Below are positions 22,225 to 32,490 of a stretch of DNA of 64,000 nt, one piece after another. The position numbers and the translations under genes are program-made. The notes under the pieces are model-generated. The model did no database searches. It saw only the letters and a program-made list of their open reading frames with translations, and was not told the DNA's origin. The stretch spans positions 9,114,001-9,178,000 of the forward strand of contig JAPTYO010000017.1 in the NCBI GenBank assembly GCA_036873135.1, given 5' to 3'. Positions within the stretch are counted from its first letter, which is position 1. Each line of letters begins with the position of its first letter. This stretch comes from Clarkia xantiana subsp. parviflora (lineage: Eukaryota > Streptophyta > Magnoliopsida > Myrtales > Onagraceae).

Positions 22225-22512
22225 AAGCAAGCGAAAGTCAACGCGCGTATCAAAAGCCAACGCGCATAGCAAAAGTCAACGCGCGTATCAAAAGCCAATG
22301 CGCATAGCGAAAGTCAACACGCGTATCAAAAGTCAACAAGCATAGCGAAAGTCAACGCGCGTATCAAAAGTCAACGCACGTATCAAAAGCTAACGCGCAT
22401 AGCGAAAGTCAACGCGCGTATCAAAAGTCAACGCGCGTATCAAAAGTCAACGCGCGTATCAAAAGTCAACGCGCGTATCAAAAGTCAACGCGCATAGCCA
22501 AGGTCCACGCGC
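22225..22512. repeat. ~19-bp tandem array just upstream of the antisense gene
   Basis: About 15 units of the type AAAAGTCAACGCGCGTATC alternating with variants ending CGCATAGC. It lies within 10 bp of the first Met of the antisense frame, so it would be in that gene's promoter or 5' UTR. Confidence 0.9.
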
Positions 22513-23948
22513 ATAGTAAAGTTGGTACGTACAATAAAAGGGACTAACGTCTTAAGAAGCTATCATGCAAACGGTGGGATTAACGCGACAAACCGCAAGG
22601 ATCAAACGTGGCAACGCTTAAAGGAAATATTTCTTTAAGGCGTCAAAACGAAAAGTGACTACGCCTAAAGTTATTTGGCAATCCCCGTCAACCAAAAAAC
22701 TTGCCAAGGGGAAAAATTATGCATACCGACCAAAAAGCTTCTACACAAAGACACGGGGGCACTATATCCAAACGGGGAATTCTACCTCAACTATCCATGG
22801 AAGTGAAAAATCGCCTAAGTTATGGACAAACGACGATAATAACGGCAACCAATCAGCAATTACTCGACATACAAGCATCAACAAGCAGTTCCATATGTCA
22901 ACGACGAAAAATAGCTCAAACGAACAACAATACGGCGACATTCGAAATCAAGTCGAAGCTGTCCTGTAAAATCGAATTTCCAAATTACCTCAAAACGTGA
23001 CGAAAAGTATCTCAATGGACTCCCCTTGTCGAGACGATTTCGGAAAGGTAAGGACCGCGACGAGCAGAGGCCGGGAAGGTGGCGCGTGGGCTACACGCGC
23101 CGGCAAGGGTGAAACTCACGCGGCGACGCGTGAGGGCGCGTCCGGCGACTCCTGGCGATGCCGGAGGTGGCGCTGGAATCCTCGTGACAAACTGAGTCGA
23201 ATGGTGGTGTCAATTTCTGAAAACAAGTCAAGGATCAAACTCGAAACTGTCGGGATGTGTCTAAGCTCTACGACGGCTAAGAAATTATGAACACACAAGC
23301 AATTTCGGGAAATGATGAATGAATTACCTGCAAAGAAGATGGAATGATGAATTCCCAAGGTGCTGGAAGGATAATTGGGGATGTGTGTATTTACATATCC
23401 CAAGAGATGCTTTGTTGATAAGGATTAAAGGATTAACTTATCTACACTCACGCCTAAACACCTACGGTATACTCCACCCTCTCTTCTAAAAATATCTACT
23501 CCTACGCATATCTTGATATTGCACGTATCAAACCCATCACTCTACGCGTATGTTTCCATATCGCATGATTCGTGATTTGATAATCGCTAAGTTGTTTTAG
23601 AAGCATACGGTTTCTATTTCTTGCATTGCGTAATTACGATCTTGCCATGACCATTACTTATGCATGCATGTTGATAGAGGCATGTTCGCATAGTGTATTA
23701 CCAATTGCTTATGTCTCCAACGATAACCGTACTTGTATGTTACGTATGTACATTCCCTATTGCACTAACCGTGATGACAGGAAACAAAGTCATTCGGTCG
23801 GAAAATCAAAGGACGGACGAAATCAAGATGTCTACATCCGACCAACGATCAAAACCGAAAGGTTAGCGTCAAACTCAAATTGGACACGTATCCTAACTTA
23901 AAAATAGAGTCAAGAAAGGTTCTAAACCGTTACTTGACTCAGGGCAAG
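22513..23948. other. Element C 3' internal region with GC-rich block
   Basis: No sense-strand gene recognised. A GC-rich block at about 23040-23180 is flanked on its right by ordinary AT-rich sequence. Read on the minus strand it resembles a 5' UTR upstream of the antisense gene, as at 44520-44990 in element B. A motif TTTGCAG/GTAATT (minus strand, near 23325) could be a splice or leader junction, which is unproven. Confidence 0.45.
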
Positions 23949-24661
23949 TGATGGATATATGTCCAATTCGGGTTCGTATTTACATTTCGGGCCTCGTAAA
24001 CACGTCAAAATTATATCTCGGTTTAAAAACGTATCCCAAGGAGTCAAAACGGTCCGGAAACGCATTTACGCGCGTCCGGACCTCCGGATTGCATTGCAAC
24101 CCGGACGTCCAGGTTGCTTGCAATCCGGAGGTCCGGATTGCATTACGGGTATCGCGCGACTACCGTATCCGCGATTACCGTTACGTGTAGAGAAGTCAAG
24201 TTCGCGTTTTACCAATATGGATGACGGTTACCGCATGCTCTTGAACCGTCATCAAACCGCTTTAAAACCGGGTCCGGTCCCAAGGAAGCCTATAAATAGG
24301 AGGCCTTGGCCACCCATTTTCACACATCCTCTCATTTGCCCAACTTTGGTATTTTGAGCTCTAACTTCTCTCTAGAAATATTCTCTCTCTAGAAATTACT
24401 CTTTTACCCCTATAGTGACTTAAGCTTCGGAGAGGGCTCCGCTAGCACCACCCCCCCTCTCCGTGCTAGCATTGGTCCTTCGTGCAGGAATCGTCGCCCA
24501 GACGTCCGTATCTGTACACAGACCATCGCCTCCTGAGACACAACCGTACCGAGACACAGACCTCTACGGGAGTCAAACCGAACACTCGCCAGTGGCCCAA
24601 AAGCCCGCACAACTACGCGAACAGACGCGTCCTCACGATCTAGTTCATCCCGGACGCAACA
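23949..24661 (+). repeat. 3' LTR of element C (713 bp)
   Basis: Same ends as the 5' LTR (TGATGGATATATGTCC ... GGACGCAACA). Differs by a 28-bp deletion after CAGTGGCCCAA, a shorter C-run near 24447, and rearranged short repeats near 24090-24145; otherwise very similar. Confidence 0.93.
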
Positions 24662-24890
24662 GGATGGAAAGAAAGGGCCACAACCACCCTCCAAATGGCT
24701 ACAAATGAAAAGAGTTCCCACAACATTGAAGACGGTGAGAAAAGAGCCACAGTCACCCTCTAAATTGCTACAAATCAAAAGAGCTCCCGCGACATTAAAG
24801 ACGGTGATGAAAGAATCACAGCCATCCAAACGACTACAAATACTCCCACCTCGAGACAGGAAATAAAGCACGGGTCACAACCACCGTTTA
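24662..24890. repeat. ~69-bp tandem repeats right of element C (about 3 copies)
   Basis: Units share AGCCACAGTCACCCTC..., GCTACAAATCAAAAGAGCTCCC and ACATTAAAGACGGTGA-type words, and match 13736-13801. From 24890 to 25395 nothing was recognised except an A-run of about 19 near 25117-25134. Confidence 0.8.
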
Positions 24891-25394
24891 ATCGAATACC
24901 AAATAAAGAGTGCTTCCGCTAGGTTGAAAACCTGAAAGGGCGGCCTATGATGAAATCAGGAAATGTGGGGCATGAATGCAAATTCATAAATTGCAATCAT
25001 GGAAAAATGAGAGGAAAATTCCAAATGCATTCCGTGAAAAAAAAGGGAAATCAAGGTGCACGGTCGAAAATCTCTAAAAATTGACTGTGGCAAAAGAAGA
25101 GAATTAGAGAGAAATTAAAAAAAAAAAAAAAAAAGATCCCACTAGGTTGTCGCATCATGCGCAATCTAGACAAAAATTAGGGACACGTGATTATTGTATG
25201 GAACATCGCAATTACAGATATGTCAGTCGCCATGGTTGCATAGATGACTCCAAACGGCCTCCAATATCTCCGTGATTACGCTGCTAGTTACCATGTCAGT
25301 CCAAAGACCACTCCAAATAGCCTTCAGCAGCTTCCTGTTACACTGCTAGTTGACATGCCAATCCAGGCATCATTCAAGACGACGTATTAGTCAT

Positions 25395-25945
25395 TGCCAC
25401 CCGAGGCACCATCAGAGGTTTCCGGTACGGCTCGCCACAAGAGGTCTTCCATTATCGTTCGCCACCAGGGGCACCACCATAGGTTTTTCGGTACTGTTCT
25501 ACGCCAGAGATCTTCCTTTACCGGCCGCCACCATAGGTACCACCATAGGTTTTTCGGTACGGTTCGACGCCAGAGGTCTTCCGTTATCGCCCACCACAAG
25601 AGGCGCCACCAGAGGTTTTCCGATACGGTTCCACACCAGAGGTATTCCGTTACCGCCCAGCACCAGAGGCACCACCAGAGGTTTTCCGGTACGGTTCGAC
25701 GCCAGAGGTCTTCCGTTACCGCCCACCACCAGAGGCACCACCAGAGGTTTTCCGGTACAGTTCGACCCCAGAGGTCTTCCGTTACCGCCCGCCACTAGAG
25801 GCACCACTAGAGGTTTTCTGGTGCGGTTCGACGCCAGAGGTCTTCTGTTACCGCCCGCCACCAGAGGCACCACAAGAGGTTTTCCGGTACGGTTCGACGC
25901 CAGAGGTCTTCCGTTATCACCCGCCACCAGAGGTTTTCCATTTCA
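25395..25945. repeat. 66-bp minisatellite (about 8-9 copies) open in several frames
   Basis: Unit contains CCAGAGGTCTTCCGTTACCG, CCACCAGAGGCACCACCAGA and GGTTTTCCGGTACGGTTCGA. As the period is a multiple of three, frames stay open at 25350-25988 (+), 25394-25798 (+) and 25927-25499 (-), each giving 22-residue repeats. With no other coding evidence these are treated as repeat artefacts, though a repeat protein is not excluded. Confidence 0.88.
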
Positions 25946-26645
25946 ACACAGCCACCAAATGCTCTACTTTTCCGCACCAGTTAAATAAGTACATGAGTTG
26001 CTTTGAAGACTTCGAAGAAACAGAAGAAGACATATTTTCTGGCCAAAATCGGTGTTTTCTCGTCTTTGGACAAACCACCTCGAACAAGTTCTACGGTGGC
26101 ATGTCCATAGATGGGCAAACTGTAAACACTCAATTTTTGAACGGGATAAAGTCGTTACAAATGACGCGCTATTTTCAGATGTGTCAAGTCACGGAATTTT
26201 CAAAATGCTCATGTGCATATTATAGTAATAAATAAACATATATTTGTAAAATATCTCAGATATATCTGAAATATTCATAAATATATATGTATGTATGTAA
26301 TAGTAGTCATCTATAAGGTATTTATTTACAGATATTATCTCCTATTATTTAGGAATAATTATCTGTAAGATATTTATCCGTAGAATTATCTGTATGTTAT
26401 TTTAACATTTTAATATTTAGAAGATCTTATCTATAACCTAGACTATAAATAGAAGTCCATTTCTACGTGTAAAATAAATAGGAGAACACCACAGCAATAA
26501 TATAATACACTATGTCTCGTAATCCGTAAAATTTCGTCTTTTTGTGCTTTATATATTTTTTTTCTGGCAGCTGCCCTCCCCTTCCGTCGGTGGCCTTTCC
26601 GCCGGTCTGCCCTGCCCGCCGGCAGACACCCTGCTCAGTCCACCG

Positions 26646-26647
26646 TC

Positions 26648-26701
<54 letters not shown>
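26646..26701. repeat. (CT)n microsatellite
   Basis: About 28 CT units within a GC-rich stretch of LTR H. Frames rich in Ser/Leu or Arg/Glu here arise from the microsatellite. Confidence 0.97.
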
Positions 26702-26704
<3 letters not shown>

Positions 26705-26856
26705 GAGCTCCTCCTGTCTCGTGACCGTCCCAGCACCAGACGGCCACCACTCCAGCCACCCGCCGGCTGCTCCGCCCACAGCGGCTTGTGCCGCTCCGCC
26801 CAGCCACGACCGCCGCCGTCCGCTGCTGCTGCCATCCTGATGTCGGGCGTCGTGAT

Positions 26857-27684
26857 CAGTGTTATCAGAACCGGACCGGACATCGAACCGGCAAGGGTGC
26901 CGGTTCCCGGTTCATCTGTCCGACCCGGTTCGGTTGCTGATCCATATAATACATTAAATATGATAATTTTAATTAATTCAGCCCAATAATATAAATACTA
27001 ATCCAGCCCGTATAAATAAAAAACCCTAAATCCCAATCTAACTAACCCAGCCAACACTTCCACCCACATCCACTCTATCCAGCGTCGTTTCTTTTCTTCC
27101 CTCCCACTCCACATCATCTCCTTCCCTCTGTTCATCCCTCCATCTCCTCTCGGCTCTCACCTCCGCTACCCTCCCTCTCCTCGAGCCGACCTCGCCGGAG
27201 CCGACCTCGTTGTTCTTTCTCATCCCTACCTCGCCGGAGCCGTCACAGATTTAGTATGTCTCCCGCACGAAGGAGAATATCTGGTCCAGCTTCGCTAGGC
27301 GGCGACAATGGAAGAAGATGTCCGACGTCCACTCAATAAGACTCCCGTCGAGCTTCTCCGACGCCTTCGAGAGGTTCCAGACTAACTAAGCTTCTTCTGC
27401 CATTGTTGTCCTCTTAATCATCTTCTTCTGGCTCCTCTGGCACCTGATCTCTCTTAAGTCTCACCCCACCTGTAACCGATTTTGAATTTTGTTTTTTTTT
27501 TAGTCCGAACCGGCGAACCGGTGGGCCGTCCGGTTCGTTCAAAACTCGAAGGTTCGCCCAAAAACCAGATATCGAACCGGGTTCGCTTACATCCTCCGGA
27601 TTTGTTCGAACCGGACCGTTGGAGGCACCGGTTCCGGTTCAAACCCGGTCGAACCGCCGGTCTGGTCCGGTTCTGATAACACTA
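26857..27684. mobile_element. hAT-type non-autonomous TIR element (828 bp)
   Basis: Ends CAGTGTTATCAGAACCGGACC and, inverted on the right, TAGTGTTATCAGAACCGGACC: about 20 of 21 terminal bases are complementary. Eight-base flanks GTCGTGAT (26849-26856) and GCCGTGAT (27685-27692) match at 7 of 8, the hAT target size. Subterminal GAACCGG / CCGGTTC words repeat at both ends. The interior (about 27050-27470) is CT-rich and GC-rich, unlike the surroundings, and might be captured host 5' sequence. No transposase was found. Confidence 0.85.
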
Positions 27685-27999
27685 GCCGTGATTATTTCTG
27701 TCCTCCCCGCTGCGGGTATCTTCTCTGTTTTTTTTTTTTTTTTTTAATTATATTATAATAATTAGGCTGATGTTAGTTTAGTCATTGACAAATAGTTATG
27801 GTATAATTACATGTTGCAACATTATCTATTTATTATTTTTTAGTACATGTTATATTAGTAGATTTAATTTGATGTAAATAGTTTTAAATTTGATTAGTTT
27901 AGATTAATTAAATGAAAAAAATTTAATTATGTATATTCATTATGTTAGTTTGTGTCGATTTAACCATATCTGATAAACGTTGAAATTATTAGATGGGAT

Positions 28000-29034
28000 A
28001 AGGGTTCCTTTGGTACCACTTCTTTGGGCAGAATCCACTTTTGGTACCACTTCTTTTTTTTGTACATTTTTGGTACCAACGTTTTCCAATTTGTACCATT
28101 TTGGTACCTCCGTTAGAATTCCGTCCAAAATGGCTGTTAAACCCCCATGTGCCATGCACGTGACCATAAACTAAACTTGGCTGGACGGATTTACCCTTAA
28201 GGATAGTGTTCTTTTGGTACCACTTCTTTGAGCGGAATCCACTTTTGGTACAACTTTTTTTTGTATTTATATGATATTTATATATAAAATACATATATAT
28301 TTCATGAAGTAATCTTTTTAATGCGTTTTAAAATTTAAAATTGTCAATTATGCCTATACTATAATTGAGTTTAAACTTATTGATAGTTTCAGAACGTGTC
28401 AATATATTTAACTCTTTTTTGGCCATATCAATAATATCTAACCATTTCAACAAAAAAAAAAAAAGTTAAAAAAGAGTTAAATATATTGACACGTTAGATT
28501 TTTTTTGAAATGGTTAGATATTATTGATATGGCAAAAAAAGAGTTAAATATATTGACACGTTAGATTTTTTTTGAAATGGTTAGATATTATTGATATGGC
28601 AAAAAAAGAGTTAAATATATTGACACGTTCTGAAACTATCAATAAGTTTAAACTCAATTATAGTATAGGCATAATTGACAATTTTAAATTTTAAAATGCA
28701 TTAAAAAAATTACTTCATGAAATAAATATGTATTTTATATATAAATATCATATATATACAAAAAAAAAAAAAAAAAAAGTGGTACCAAAAGTGGATTCTG
28801 CTAAAAAAAGTGGTACCAAAAGAACACTATCCCTAAGGGTAAATCCGTCCAACCAAGTTTAGTTTATGGTCATGTGCATGGCACATGGGGGTTTAACGGC
28901 CATTTTGGACGGAATTCTAACGGAGGTACCAAAATGGTACAAATTGGAAAACGTTGGTACCAAAAGTGTACAAAAAAAAAAAAGTGGTACCAAAAGTGGA
29001 TTCTGCCCAAAGAAGTGGTACCAAAAGAACCCTT
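28000..29034. mobile_element. 1-kb foldback (long inverted repeat) element
   Basis: Left arm starts AAGGGTTCCTTTGGTACCAC and the right arm ends with its near-perfect complement. The arms run about 480 bp each and include complementary GGTACC-rich blocks at 28005-28270 and 28780-29030. The centre (28400-28625) has a ~69-bp unit containing TTGACACGTTAGATTTTTTT in about 2-3 copies. No transposase and no clear target duplication. Open frames here are shadows of the repeat. Confidence 0.9.
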
Positions 29035-29439
29035 TTTATTTTCGTTCATAATTAGAATCGATTTATTAAAAATAAAATTGGCAAATTAAGTGAATTGAGT
29101 ACCGAAAGGGCGTAGTTAAAAATTATATTTTTTATTTGTAATAGAACCCCTGAACTCGAATTTATAATCGTAGAACGATTCAAAATCTAAGCGTTTAGTA
29201 TTCTAGATAGCCTTGATTAACTAGCGGCGACTCTATTCAAAATCCACGTTTTCAAAGCGTAATCGCCTTAGGTTAGATTCATAAGCCATATAGCGAGTCT
29301 CCAAATGTGAACTTCCTCATTTGAACTCTTTTTTGCTAGATACCCGTGTCACACTATATATTCTTCTCAACACTTCAAAAGTTTATGTTGAGTTTGTCTT
29401 GAATTTAGATTTGTTAGCCCCTTAGCTATTTTAGGATTA

Positions 29440-29872
29440 TGTGATATATGTTAAATATGTGCGCTTTAACCAACAGTCTCATAAGTCTGAACATACAAGC
29501 CTTGACCAACTCATGGTCAAACATAATGGACTTCAACCACATTTAAATAAGGTAACAGTTTTTCATTTAAAGTGGCATCACCAGGAATCGATCTCGTGAG
29601 CTTTGATACCATGTATAAAATAAGACGAGTGTCTTAACCAACTGTCCCATAAATCTGAACTTGTGGGAATACTAGTTAAAGCACACGTCTTTAACAAGGT
29701 ATCAGAGCGCGCAGGTTCGAGTCTCCACGACGCCATTTTAAATAAAAATTAAATCTTCTATTAAAAATGGTGAAACCCATTATATTTGACCCAAAGATGG
29801 TCAAGGCCGAGGTGGCCGGACTAATACCCATAGTTTGACCCAGATTTGGTCAAACCGTGGTCTCCAGGAGGA
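29440..29872. repeat. SINE-like tRNA-derived pieces in opposite orientation
   Basis: At 29697-29738 the plus strand has GGTATCAGAGCGCGCAGGTTCGAGTCTCC, resembling a pol III B box (GGTTCGAGTCT). The segment at 29590-29440 read on the minus strand has GGTATCAAAGCTCACGAGATCGATTCC. Both are joined to ACCAACTGTCCCATAA-type words that also occur in the neighbouring Copia LTR, so an origin from that LTR is an alternative. Confidence 0.4.
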
Positions 29873-30432
29873 TGTTGAAGTATAAGAGTGTGCTAAATGC
29901 CTTCACCCATAAGTTGGACTTATGAGTGTACTCAGATACAATGTTAATAATAAGACCTGAGCTTTAACCAACTGTCCCATAAGTCTGAACATATGGGTGA
30001 AGGGCCGAGATTAGTTATGAAAGATTATTAAACATATATAATATATATAGTTTAGGCGGTGGGTTTGTTTTGTCTATATATATATATAGTGTAGGTTAGA
30101 CATAATCTACAAAGAGAATATGTATAGTGGGCATGAGTCTTCTAGGTTTAGAAAAAACAAAGAGTGGCTGCGTGAGTTTGTTGTGCGAAAATAGACGAGT
30201 GGAGTTTAAGTAATTTAGAGCATTGTGTGTTAGGTCTCTACATCTATTGTATGAGAGAGTGTTATATGTGGTCTCATCTTATAACCATCCAGTGTTGATT
30301 GTGCTAGTGAAGATGGTGCTCCTTCTTTACCCGTGGATGTACGTCGAATTGACCAAACCACGTTAAATATTGTCTTTTCTATTGCCTTTCTTTCTTAATC
30401 GTTTGTGAGTGTTGAGAGAATCGATCCTAACA
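29873..30432 (+). repeat. 5' LTR of a second Copia family (560 bp)
   Basis: TGTTGAAGTATAAGAGTG ... ATCGATCCTAACA, followed three bases later by primer-binding site TGGTATCAGAGC (30435-30446) complementary to initiator Met tRNA. Microsatellite-like TATATATA occurs near 30075. Confidence 0.85.
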
Positions 30433-30473
30433 ACTGGTATCAGAGCTAAGGAGATTCAAAACGATCACTAAAG

Positions 30474-31945
30474 ATGGAGATGTCGAAGGATGGAATTGAG
30501 AAGTTCGATGGAAACGATTTCGATTTCTAGAAGATGCAGATTGAAGATTATATGTACCTGAAAGATCTATACGAACCCTTTTCTGAGGAGAAGCTGGAGT
30601 CCATGATGGAGCAGCATCGGAAGCTCAAGGATCGAAAAGTCCTGGGGTTGATCCGATTGTGTCTGTCCAGGAACGTTGCATTCAATATCGGCAATGAAAC
30701 ATCGACGGCTAGCGTGTTGTTCAAGGTATACATTGACTAACATGTACGAGAAACCATCGGCGATGAACAAAGTATACTTGATGCGTAGATTGTTCAGTTT
30801 ACAGATGGTTGAAGGTGTTTCTATTTGTGGACATATAAATGTCTTTGATATGATTGTTTTGAAACTGAGTTTTGTTGAGATTAACGTTGAGGATGAAGTT
30901 AAAGATTTGATTTTGCGATCATATCTGCCCGAGCCGTGGGGTAATATCGTTTTTGCGATTAGTAGTTCCCGTGGATCTGAGAAGCTGAAATTTGATGAAA
31001 TCTGAGATGTTGTTCTTAGTGAAAGTATTCGCAAATGTGAAACTGGTGATTCATCAAGGAGTGCTCTCAGTGTTAACAGAATGGGGAGGAGTAGATCAAA
31101 GGGTCCAAATCAGCATGGACACTAAAAATCAGGAAAAACATAGGAAAATCTCCAGGAAGACCACAAGGATCATGTTGGAACAGTGATGAGAAATGAAACT
31201 TTCGATCTGATTGTCCTAAACCAAAGAAGAATAATCACGAACCTGGAAATGATAGTGATTTTATGAACTCAGCAGAAGACAGTGGGGACGCCCTGATCCT
31301 CAATATGGACAACTCGCTAGAATCTTGTATTTTAGATTTTGGAGCATCGTTTCATTCGTCTCCAAGCAAGGAGTTGTTCTGACATCAAGTCTGGAAAGTT
31401 TGGAAATGTATATCTTGCTGACAATAAAGCATCGGAGGTCGAAGGAAAGGGGACGTATAAATTCACACACCAGCAGGAAATCAGTGGACATTGGAAGATG
31501 TTAGACACATTACTGGTCTCAAGAAATATCTTATCTCGGTTGGTCAGTTGGATAGTACGGAACAGAGTTTGTGTAGGGTTATTGGATATATAAAGAAGGG
31601 TGCTATAGTGGTAGCACGTTGCCTCAAATCTGGAAACTTGTACACCACTGAAGGGTGTATAAACACGGCTGCCATTCAGGAGAATGCTTCTAGTTCATGC
31701 CTGTAGCATAACAGACTTGGACACATGAACGTTAAAGGAATTAAGATGATGGTGGAGAAAGGAGATTTAGATGATCTGAAACATGTTGACATGGGACTCA
31801 AAGCTCTGTTATGGGGAAACGGAAATGAGTGAGTCTCACGAAGACCCCAAGAAAGCCAAAGAATGAGCGTTTGGAATTCGTCCATACATATGTTTGAGGG
31901 CCAGCTCGAGTTTCATCATTTAGTGGATGCAAGTTCTATATATTA
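30474..31945 (+). pseudogene. Copia gag-protease-integrase remnant
   Basis: Starts at ATG 30474 with KFDGNDFDF, then a TAG at 30528-30530 where Trp is usual (KMQIEDYMYLKDLY follows). Gag pieces: LIRLCLSRNVAFNI, MYEKPSAMNKVYLMRRLFSLQM and SSRGSEKLKFDEI. The protease site survives as CILDFGASFHSSPSKE (DSG changed to DFG, about 31325-31375). The gag_pre-integrase part (LEDVRHITGLKKYLISVGQL, HNRLGHMNVKGIKMM) runs to about 31800 and the element is cut off near 31945 at the start of the integrase core. Several frameshifts and stops are present. No RT or 3' LTR follows. Confidence 0.85.
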
Positions 31946-32490
31946 GAATTATTATATTAGAATGCGCATGAGATAGATTCACATCTCCCTCAATTTTTTT
32001 CCGTTTCCGACGAAATATTATCGGTAAAATTTTAAATTTATTTTAAAATTTTCAAACTCAACTTTTTTCTTTGACAAGAAAATATATTTGGTTGCCATTT
32101 ATATTACATTTTCCTGACCAAAATAAAAATATGACATGTAAAGAATGTATTTACCAAAAAAAATTATATATCGTCAATGAAATATATAAATCCTAAACTT
32201 TGTCGGATTGATAATTTATTATTTTGTATTTACCTTCACTATTTTTCAGAAAATAAAACCAATCAATCTATTAGTGTAAATATATAATAAATTTATCACT
32301 ATAATTTCATCAAATAATATACTACTATTTGCATTAGGTACGAAGGTAGTATGGACACCAATCTAGATATTTATATTTATATCCTATTTTGAAGAAGATA
32401 AACTATGTTAAGCACCCTCATCAAATTACTTAAAAAATATTAGTGTAACTAATGATAGATAGAAGAAGAAACAGTATAATAAAGTGTTTC
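31946..32490. other. AT-rich intergenic stretch
   Basis: No frame, repeat or RNA feature recognised; it ends at the left target duplication of the retroposed insert. Confidence 0.5.

Larger units (their letters stand above)
13802..24661 (+). mobile_element. Element C: complete non-autonomous Gypsy/Tat-like LTR retrotransposon (10.86 kb)
   Basis: LTRs at 13802-14550 and 23949-24661; TGGCGCC primer-binding site at 14552; flanking GGACG / GGATG (4 of 5 identical) as an aged target duplication. In order it holds gag-protease-gag' frames (14601-17683), a 66-bp tandem array (18465-19045), a gene on the opposite strand inferred to have five exons (22216-19800), a 19-bp tandem array (22225-22512) and a GC-rich block (23040-23180). 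No reverse transcriptase, RNase H or integrase motif was found. Mobilisation would therefore need enzymes from a relative. Bases just before the 3' LTR (TTGACTCAGGGCAAG) stand where the polypurine tract is expected. Confidence 0.92.
26119..29285 (+). mobile_element. Degenerate LTR H, interrupted by two TIR elements
   Basis: Begins TGTAAACACTCAATTTTTG, like solo LTR G (TGTAAACACCTAATTTTGG at 51782). It shares CTATAAATAG (about 26443), CAGCAATAATATAATAC (about 26488) and the final part GAATTGAGTACCGAAAGGG ... CTAGCGGCGACTCT ... CACGTTTTCAAAGCG (29093-29265). The exact end is not clear, as the GGGTCCGACA terminus of G is not found. The hAT-type element at 26857-27684 and the foldback element at 28000-29034 inserted into it. 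No internal domains were seen. Confidence 0.65.

Noticed and set aside
22225..22512. CRISPR array
   Set aside because: Contiguous 19-bp repeats without unique spacers, in a plant retrotransposon.
25350..25988. 212-codon Arg/Gly/Thr repeat frame as a gene
   Set aside because: It is the 66-bp minisatellite translated; other frames are open as well and no flanking coding sequence exists.
26463..26883. Arg/Glu and Ser/Leu repeat frames near 26650
   Set aside because: Products of the (CT)n microsatellite.
29697..29738. tRNA gene
   Set aside because: Has B-box-like sequence and a GGTATCAGAGC word but cannot be folded by eye into a full cloverleaf; more like a SINE or LTR fragment.
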